Below are positions 7,384 through 11,620 of a DNA stretch of 11,620 nucleotides, piece by piece. The notes beneath the pieces are model-generated. The model saw only the letters and a list, made by a program, of their open reading frames with translations, did no database searches and was not told the DNA's origin. Position 1 is the first letter of the stretch; each line of letters begins with the position of its first letter. Made by a program: the position numbers and the translations under genes. Source of the DNA: Bacteroidales bacterium (GTDB lineage Bacteria > Bacteroidota > Bacteroidia > Bacteroidales > UBA932); assembly GCA_017527625.1 (NCBI GenBank), contig JAFXPV010000062.1, forward strand, positions 1 to 11,620, in the 5' to 3' direction.

Positions 7384-7416
7384 TGTGCCTTACCGTCAAT
7401 ATACAGTTAGGGCACA
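7384..7416 (-). other. Possible 5'-leader stem-loop of the lipoprotein mRNA
   Basis: TGTGCC (7384-7389) and GGCACA (7411-7416) can pair across a 21-nt loop. On the predicted transcript this stem would lie within about 10 nt of the 5' end, where hairpins often protect mRNA from decay. Only six base pairs are certain and the loop is large, so this is weak. I recognise no riboswitch in the leader. Confidence 0.3.
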
Positions 7417-7428
7417 ACACACAACGCA

Positions 7429-7459
7429 CAAAGATATGTGGTTTTTTTTTCTTATGCAA
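7429..7459 (-). promoter_or_regulatory. Bacteroidetes-type promoter of the giant lipoprotein gene
   Basis: The minus strand reads TTG (7459-7457), a 20-bp spacer CATAAG-A9-CCACA, then TATCTTTG (7436-7429), an exact match to TAnnTTTG. A second TTG lies just upstream (7462-7460). Transcription should begin near 7422, giving a leader of about 113 nt. The spacer holds a run of nine A, so its length could change by slippage. It is the best promoter match in the window and sits correctly between the bat operon end and the lipoprotein start. Confidence 0.65.
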
Positions 7460-7470
7460 CAACTTTCCAA

Positions 7471-7503
7471 AAAAATCATATCAAATCGGCGTCAGAAGCC
7501 GAT
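7471..7503 (-). terminator. Weak candidate terminator at the end of the bat operon
   Basis: The last codons of batD-batE contain a 6-bp stem: ATCGGC (7485-7490) with GCCGAT (7498-7503), loop of 7 nt. On the minus strand it is followed, after about 9 nt that include the TGA stop, by seven T. The gap between stem and U-tract is longer than in a standard intrinsic terminator, so termination here may be partial or need another factor. Confidence 0.3.
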
Positions 7504-10154
7504 ATCCAACCTTGCCTCCCGTCGGCCAGGGTGATGTTTTCCCACTCTCCTACCCGGTCGGTAACGCGCACCTTGGTCCCCTCATGGAGGAGGAAAAGAT
7601 CCTTCCCTCCCTCAGATCCGGGTGAACTCTTGACCGCCGAGACCGGACGTGTGATGATGGCCTCATCGCTGTTCCGGTAATCCGACCGCTGGCGGGCGGC
7701 GAAAGCCAGGCAGGCAAGCGTGAGCAGCAGGGTCGGCAACGCCGTGTAGAACCCGGCCTTGCGAGCGCCTTGCGAGGGCCCGAGCAGGAAGAGCAGGACG
7801 GCAGCGACCGCAATGGCGAGCAGCAGGAAGAAAAGAAGGGTCCATCCATTGGAAGACAATATACGGCCTACCCTGCGCAACCAGGATTTCAGGAAGAACT
7901 CCGGTACGGCATCGATCCTGTCCTGCACGAAACCGTTGGCAAACTCAAGGTTGTGACGGGCGTCGGCATCCGAAGGATCCAGCTTGAGCGCCCTTTCATA
8001 ATATAATATTGCGCGCGCGAGTTCCCCGGATTTGAAATAAGCATCTCCGATATTGACATACAATGCCGCCGATTCGGAACCGCTCTCTTCGATGGCAAGC
8101 CAGGAACCGAGGGCATCCTGCCAAAGACCGGCCGCATACGCTTCCACGCCGGCGGTCCATAGCGAATCCGCAGCGGCACGGGGAGATGCCGCCCGAGTGA
8201 CGGGTTGGGACATGCCCCATAGGGAAAGGATCAGCAGCAGTCCGAGGATTCCGGCACGGCCAGAACCGGGCGCAGCGGTAGGACGGGGTTTTCTCTTCAT
8301 ATCATTTTCAATCGATGCGATCACATCCAGGGCGGACTGGTACCGGGCATCCATCGCCCCATGGTCGGAATCCGGCGAATAACGGGCATACTCGCAGGCA
8401 TCCAACAGTTCCGCAAGGCCGTCGACATGGGCCTTGGCTACGCCGGAGGCGACCAGGGCTTCAGATATGTGCTCCCGGGACATTTCGGACATATCCATAT
8501 CCAACTTGTCCGACACATAACCGAGCAGAGCCTTGTGCAATTCCTCATAAAAAGCGGTATGGAGGTCTTTCTGCAAGAAGTCACCAGCCTGGGAGAGCCG
8601 GCGCCGCGCCATTTTGACCGCCCCGCGGTTACGGGTCGCCGCCACATCGGCCTTGCGGGCGGCAATACCTCGCAAGGTTAGATACAGGATGACAGCTGAA
8701 AGGAGTAACAGGACAAGCAAGACCCAGAACAAGGGCGAGAAGCAGAAGAAAGAGCCTTTTTCCGACCAGGAAGGGATACGGGTGTTGATATAGCGGATGT
8801 CGCTGCCGAGATTACGCACGTCTTTCCGGATGACACCGGGTACGACTTGCCCGTCGGAAGCCGGGACAGTCTCAGGAGCGCTCCCGCGCCCGACCTTGAC
8901 CGTAAGCGGCTCCCCGGTGAGCGCCACATATTTATGTGACCCTACATCATAATAACTATAGACCACGGGAGGGATCGTAAACTCGCCCGGGCTGCGCGGA
9001 ATGAAAGGATACTCAAAGGTCTTCGAACCGCTGGTTTTGCCCGTAGATTTGTCTGTATTCTCCGTAACCTTGACATCATAGACATCGAAATCCGGAGGGA
9101 AACTGAGTTTCGGCGCTTCCAGGAGGGACACATTGCCCTTGCCGGAGACCGTGACCAGCAGCGAAGCCGCATCGTGCGCAGCCAGGGAATCCTTACCCAG
9201 GCGGGTGCTGAGGCTGAACTGACCGACGCCGCCGCCGAAAGAAGCTGGCGCGCCGGCAGGCAGCGCGCTCACATGCACGACCTGACGGGGCGACAGGATG
9301 CGCTTGCGCAAGGTGCGTACGTCATCGTCAAAGAAACTGTCGAAGACACTGCGGGGACCGGACTGGGCGCGAACGGTCACCTGACAGACCAGTTCGGCGG
9401 GATCGATGGCTACATCGCCGGACTGCTGCGGGATCAGCACCCATCTGCGGAGAACGGCCGCATTGTAGATTTTGTCATCGATGGTCTCCCGGTGGAATTC
9501 GATATTGGTCGGCGCAAATACTTCCTGGCTCCAGAACCCATTGAAAGTCGGGAACTTAACATCCTCGAAGCCGGAAATACTGACCCGCTGGTAGAGCTTG
9601 AGCGTCGCGGTGACAGGCTCGCCGACCACGACGGAGTTGCGGTTGAGACTCAGCCGTAGGAAGAGGTCGGAGGCCGACACCTCGCCCGTGGCAGCCTGGG
9701 CCTGCGACTGCTGCTGGGAGCCGCCGGACGAGCGGGAGGAAAAGGACTGCCCGCCTGAAGGCGTCGCCCCGTTCGAAACGACCTCGAGCCGGGTGCGCCC
9801 GGACGTGATCCTGCTGCCCTTGACGGAAGCCGTAGCCTCCGGAAGCGTGAACGTGCCCGTAGCCTTGGGCATCAAAATATATGTGTAGGTCGTCTGCGAG
9901 GAACGGGTCCTCTTGCCATTGACGATACTGATGCTCGTCGAAGTACCTTTCTGCGGGCCCCAGACCAACTTAAAATCATCCCCCGGACTCCAATTGAAAT
10001 CCGAGGGGGCGTTTTCACCTTCGATGACGAAAGTGATGTTGAACTGCTCGTCTGCCGCAACGATGTTGGGAGCCTGGACCTGGATGACATCCTGCGCCTG
10101 CGCGACAAAACCCGCGAAGAGCAGGAACATGATCCACGACAACAATCTCTTCAT
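7476..10154 (-). CDS. BatD-BatE fusion protein of the aerotolerance (Bat) operon
   Basis: This 892-residue protein joins two Bat proteins usually encoded separately. The BatD part has a signal peptide (1-20, ending AQA), periplasmic beta-sandwich domains at about 22-127, 160-262 and 315-420, a membrane helix (474-494), and a basic then helical cytoplasmic segment to about 617. MKRKPRP (Met619) then starts a stretch that looks like a BatE N terminus: a hydrophobic segment 635-648, TPR-like helices 664-740 (NIGDAYFKSGELARAILYYERAL), two membrane helices (770-791, 802-820) and an SH3b-like domain (826-890; VGEWENITLADGRQGWIS). The predicted topology is consistent along the whole chain, with both BatD and TPR/SH3 parts outside the cytoplasm. 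The frame begins 4 bp after batC, so translation is probably coupled. In Bacteroides fragilis the bat genes were linked to oxygen tolerance, but the molecular role of the complex is unclear. Family assignment is firm; the fusion could be disputed only if the junction has a sequence error. Confidence 0.93.
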   Translation of the reverse strand: MKRLLSWIMFLLFAGFVAQAQDVIQVQAPNIVAADEQFNITFVIEGENAPSDFNWSPGDDFKLVWGPQKGTSTSISIVNGKRTRSSQTTYTYILMPKATGTFTLPEATASVKGSRITSGRTRLEVVSNGATPSGGQSFSSRSSGGSQQQSQAQAATGEVSASDLFLRLSLNRNSVVVGEPVTATLKLYQRVSISGFEDVKFPTFNGFWSQEVFAPTNIEFHRETIDDKIYNAAVLRRWVLIPQQSGDVAIDPAELVCQVTVRAQSGPRSVFDSFFDDDVRTLRKRILSPRQVVHVSALPAGAPASFGGGVGQFSLSTRLGKDSLAAHDAASLLVTVSGKGNVSLLEAPKLSFPPDFDVYDVKVTENTDKSTGKTSGSKTFEYPFIPRSPGEFTIPPVVYSYYDVGSHKYVALTGEPLTVKVGRGSAPETVPASDGQVVPGVIRKDVRNLGSDIRYINTRIPSWSEKGSFFCFSPLFWVLLVLLLLSAVILYLTLRGIAARKADVAATRNRGAVKMARRRLSQAGDFLQKDLHTAFYEELHKALLGYVSDKLDMDMSEMSREHISEALVASGVAKAHVDGLAELLDACEYARYSPDSDHGAMDARYQSALDVIASIENDMKRKPRPTAAPGSGRAGILGLLLILSLWGMSQPVTRAASPRAAADSLWTAGVEAYAAGLWQDALGSWLAIEESGSESAALYVNIGDAYFKSGELARAILYYERALKLDPSDADARHNLEFANGFVQDRIDAVPEFFLKSWLRRVGRILSSNGWTLLFFLLLAIAVAAVLLFLLGPSQGARKAGFYTALPTLLLTLACLAFAARQRSDYRNSDEAIITRPVSAVKSSPGSEGGKDLFLLHEGTKVRVTDRVGEWENITLADGRQGWISASDADLI

Positions 10155-10158
10155 ATGC

Positions 10159-10893
10159 TTACCAATTCTTTTCGCGCTGCCTGGACTTCAGCAACGCCGC
10201 TTTCTCCTTGTTGACCTTGTCCTGGGTCTCTTTCTCCTTGGCCTGGATCGCCTGGATCATCTGCTGGGCTTGCTGGGGAGAAATCTTGGACTCCTGAGGC
10301 TGGCTGCCGCCCTGATCCTGTTGCTGATCCTGCTGGTCTTGATCTTGATCCTGATTCTGGTTTTGGTCCTGATTCTGATCTTGGTTCTGATCCTGGTTCT
10401 GGTTTTGGTCTTGATTCTGGTCCTGGTCCTGATTATTCTGTCCTCCGCCGCCATTTTGCTGCTCGTCTTCAAGCATCTTCTTGGCATAGAGGTAGTTTTC
10501 TTTCGCATCCAGATCCTCCGGACGCAGCAGCAGCGACTGCATGAAAGCCTCGACCGCGGCCTTATAGTCCTTTTGCTGCAAAGCCACATCGCCGGCATTG
10601 AAGTAATAATCCGCAGCATGGGGTGAAGCGGGAGCCGCTTCCTTGATGGCAGCAAGAGACTTGGCCGCCGACGCATAATCTTCCTGACGATACAGGGCCG
10701 AAGCAAGGTCATACTGACCGGCCACAGATGCCGTATCCTTCAAGACTGCCTTGCGATAGTCGATCTCGGCTTCCTTGAAGGCACCTTTGCGGAACTTGCG
10801 GTTGCCCGCACGCACCTCATGCCGGTCTACCTGCGCCAGCACGGACAGCGGAAGGGAGAGCAACAAGATCGCAGCCAACAGATATCTTCTCAT
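10159..10893 (-). CDS. batC: BatC, periplasmic TPR protein with Q/N/D-rich segment
   Basis: This 244-residue protein has a signal peptide (MRRYLLAAILLLSLPLSVLA, residues 1-20). TPR-like helix pairs follow at about 24-57 (AGNRKFRKGAFKEAEIDYRKAV), 58-86 and 94-127 (YYFNAGDVALQQKDYKAAVEAF). Residues 152-194 are almost only Gln, Asn and Asp in alternation, and the C terminus is a charged helix ending EKNW. This architecture and its place after batB identify BatC, a presumed protein-interaction partner of the VWA proteins in the periplasm. The start ATG (10893-10891) overlaps the batB stop in ATGA, and batD-batE starts 4 bp after the TAA, so all three are translated from one message. The Q/N/D segment is probably disordered. 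Unlike the three downstream genes, this one does use TCA. Confidence 0.93.
   Translation of the reverse strand: MRRYLLAAILLLSLPLSVLAQVDRHEVRAGNRKFRKGAFKEAEIDYRKAVLKDTASVAGQYDLASALYRQEDYASAAKSLAAIKEAAPASPHAADYYFNAGDVALQQKDYKAAVEAFMQSLLLRPEDLDAKENYLYAKKMLEDEQQNGGGGQNNQDQDQNQDQNQNQDQNQDQNQDQNQNQDQDQDQQDQQQDQGGSQPQESKISPQQAQQMIQAIQAKEKETQDKVNKEKAALLKSRQREKNW
10312..10440 (-). repeat. Degenerate 6-bp tandem repeat encoding (D/N)Q runs in BatC
   Basis: Forty-three codons alternate Gln with Asp or Asn. The DNA is a degenerate hexanucleotide repeat of the type (AAYCAR/GAYCAR). Codons CAG and CAA and AAT/AAC/GAT/GAC are mixed, so the amino-acid pattern is better conserved than the DNA. Slippage by whole 6-bp units would keep the frame. 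Confidence 0.85.
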
Positions 10894-11620
10894 TCGAACA
10901 ACCTCCTTTTGGGGCGCCGCTCGCCGATCAGCAGTTCCAGCACGAACAAGGCGAGCGCGGCGGCAAAGAAATACATATATTGCTCGTCGTATTCCTCGAA
11001 CACGACGGAGTTGAATTCTTCCGCTTCCATCTTGCGAATGTCATCGATGATGGGATTGAGGCCGAACTCCTCGCTTCCCGCACGGACATAGGCTCCGTTT
11101 CCGGCCGCGGCGACATCCCGGAGCGTTGTCTCATCCAGGCGTGTCACGACGATATTGCCTTCCTTGTCCCGGAGCAAGCCCCCGTCCACCGGAATGGGCT
11201 GACCCTGCGAGGATCCCACACCGACCGCATATACCTTGCACCCGAGTTCCGTCGCCTGCCGGGCGGCGGCGACGGGATCGTCCTCGTGGTTCTCACCATC
11301 CGTGATCACGATGATGGCACGGCTTTTCTCACTCTGGGCGCTGAAGCCTTTCGCCGCCGTCAGGATGGCGTCTCCGATCGCCGTGCCCTGGATCGGCACG
11401 GAACGGGTGTCGATTGAATTCAGGAACATCTTGGCCGAAACATAGTCGGTCGTGATGGGCAACTGAACGAAGGATGTGCCGGCAAAGACAATGAGTCCGA
11501 TACGATCCTCCTGGAGTTTGTCAACCAGGCGCGAAATCGCCAGTTTCGCCCGTTCAAGCCGGTTCGGAGAGTAGTCCTGGGCCAGCATCGAGTTGGAAAC
11601 GTCCAGGCAGATCATGATCT
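10890..11620 (-). CDS. batB: BatB, VWA-domain membrane protein (N terminus beyond window)
   Basis: The visible 243 residues begin inside strand 1 of a von Willebrand A domain. The MIDAS metal site is complete: DVSNS (residues 5-9 counting from the first visible Met at 11615), Thr78 in PIQGTAIGD and Asp106 in VITDGEN. The Rossmann-like fold continues to about residue 190. A membrane helix (YMYFFAAALALFVLELLI) and a basic tail RRPKRRLFE follow, as in BatA/BatB of Bacteroidetes. Proteins of this group are about 330-345 residues long and carry further N-terminal membrane helices, which would lie past the right edge; the Met at 11615 is internal, not a start. The VWA domain faces the periplasm in related proteins and likely binds the TPR partners. 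The gene overlaps batC by 4 bp. I call BatB rather than BatA because batC follows directly; batA is expected just upstream. Confidence 0.9.
   Translation of the reverse strand, partial: IMICLDVSNSMLAQDYSPNRLERAKLAISRLVDKLQEDRIGLIVFAGTSFVQLPITTDYVSAKMFLNSIDTRSVPIQGTAIGDAILTAAKGFSAQSEKSRAIIVITDGENHEDDPVAAARQATELGCKVYAVGVGSSQGQPIPVDGGLLRDKEGNIVVTRLDETTLRDVAAAGNGAYVRAGSEEFGLNPIIDDIRKMEAEEFNSVVFEEYDEQYMYFFAAALALFVLELLIGERRPKRRLFE

Noticed and set aside
7476..8300. A separate batE gene starting at Met619 (8300)
   Set aside because: The frame continues from batD without a stop, so a single CDS is the direct reading; an internal start is kept only as a hypothesis in the findings.
10312..10440. Short-period repeats that might suggest a CRISPR array
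   Set aside because: Period is 6 bp, inside a coding frame, with no repeat-spacer structure.
9913..10626. Plus-strand frame with Leu/Ile/Val runs resembling membrane helices, opposite batC and the start of batD
   Set aside because: The hydrophobic run is the reverse complement of the (D/N)Q codons (CTG/ATT/ATC/GTC), not a real membrane protein.

Overview
The window looks like a chromosomal segment of a fairly GC-rich member of the Bacteroidales. The evidence is a bat (Bacteroides aerotolerance) cluster, an OmpA-family porin, a very large surface lipoprotein with a Bacteroidetes-style coiled-coil N terminus, pyruvate phosphate dikinase, and upstream sequences that fit the Bacteroidetes promoter pattern (TTTG/TTG about 19-20 bp before TAnnTTTG). 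Start codons are not preceded by clear Shine-Dalgarno sequences. I cannot fix the genus; the base composition would suit a Rikenellaceae-like or uncultured gut or rumen lineage.

All genes are on the minus strand, so the window reads biologically from right to left. From 11620 down to 7476 lies the 3' part of a bat operon: batB (VWA domain, cut by the window edge), batC (TPR protein with a Q/N/D-rich segment), and one long frame that joins BatD and BatE into a single polypeptide. batB and batC overlap by 4 bp, and only 4 bp separate batC from batD-batE, so they are almost certainly co-transcribed. In this family the VWA proteins are thought to form a membrane complex with the TPR proteins and with BatD in the inner membrane and periplasm.

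Then come three stand-alone genes. First is a 1453-residue lipoprotein (7308-2947) with its own good promoter, a leader of about 110 nt and a strong terminator. Second is an OmpA-like outer-membrane protein with an unusual TolA-like Ala/Glu/Lys helical linker (2786-1596), also with a promoter and a terminator. Third is the 5' half of ppdK (1463-1), which runs off the left edge at its phosphohistidine motif. These three genes contain no TTA, CTA or TCA codons at all, which suggests strong expression. The same bias creates long open frames on the opposite strand that are not genes.

The points most worth a second look are: a perfect 12+1+12 palindrome exactly over the lipobox codons of the giant lipoprotein; an A9 homopolymer inside the promoter spacer of that gene, a classic layout for slippage-driven phase variation; the BatD-BatE fusion, which keeps the would-be BatE signal peptide as an internal membrane segment; and degenerate repeats in the lipoprotein, the OmpA linker and BatC. 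I see no RNA genes, CRISPR array, insertion sequence or prophage.
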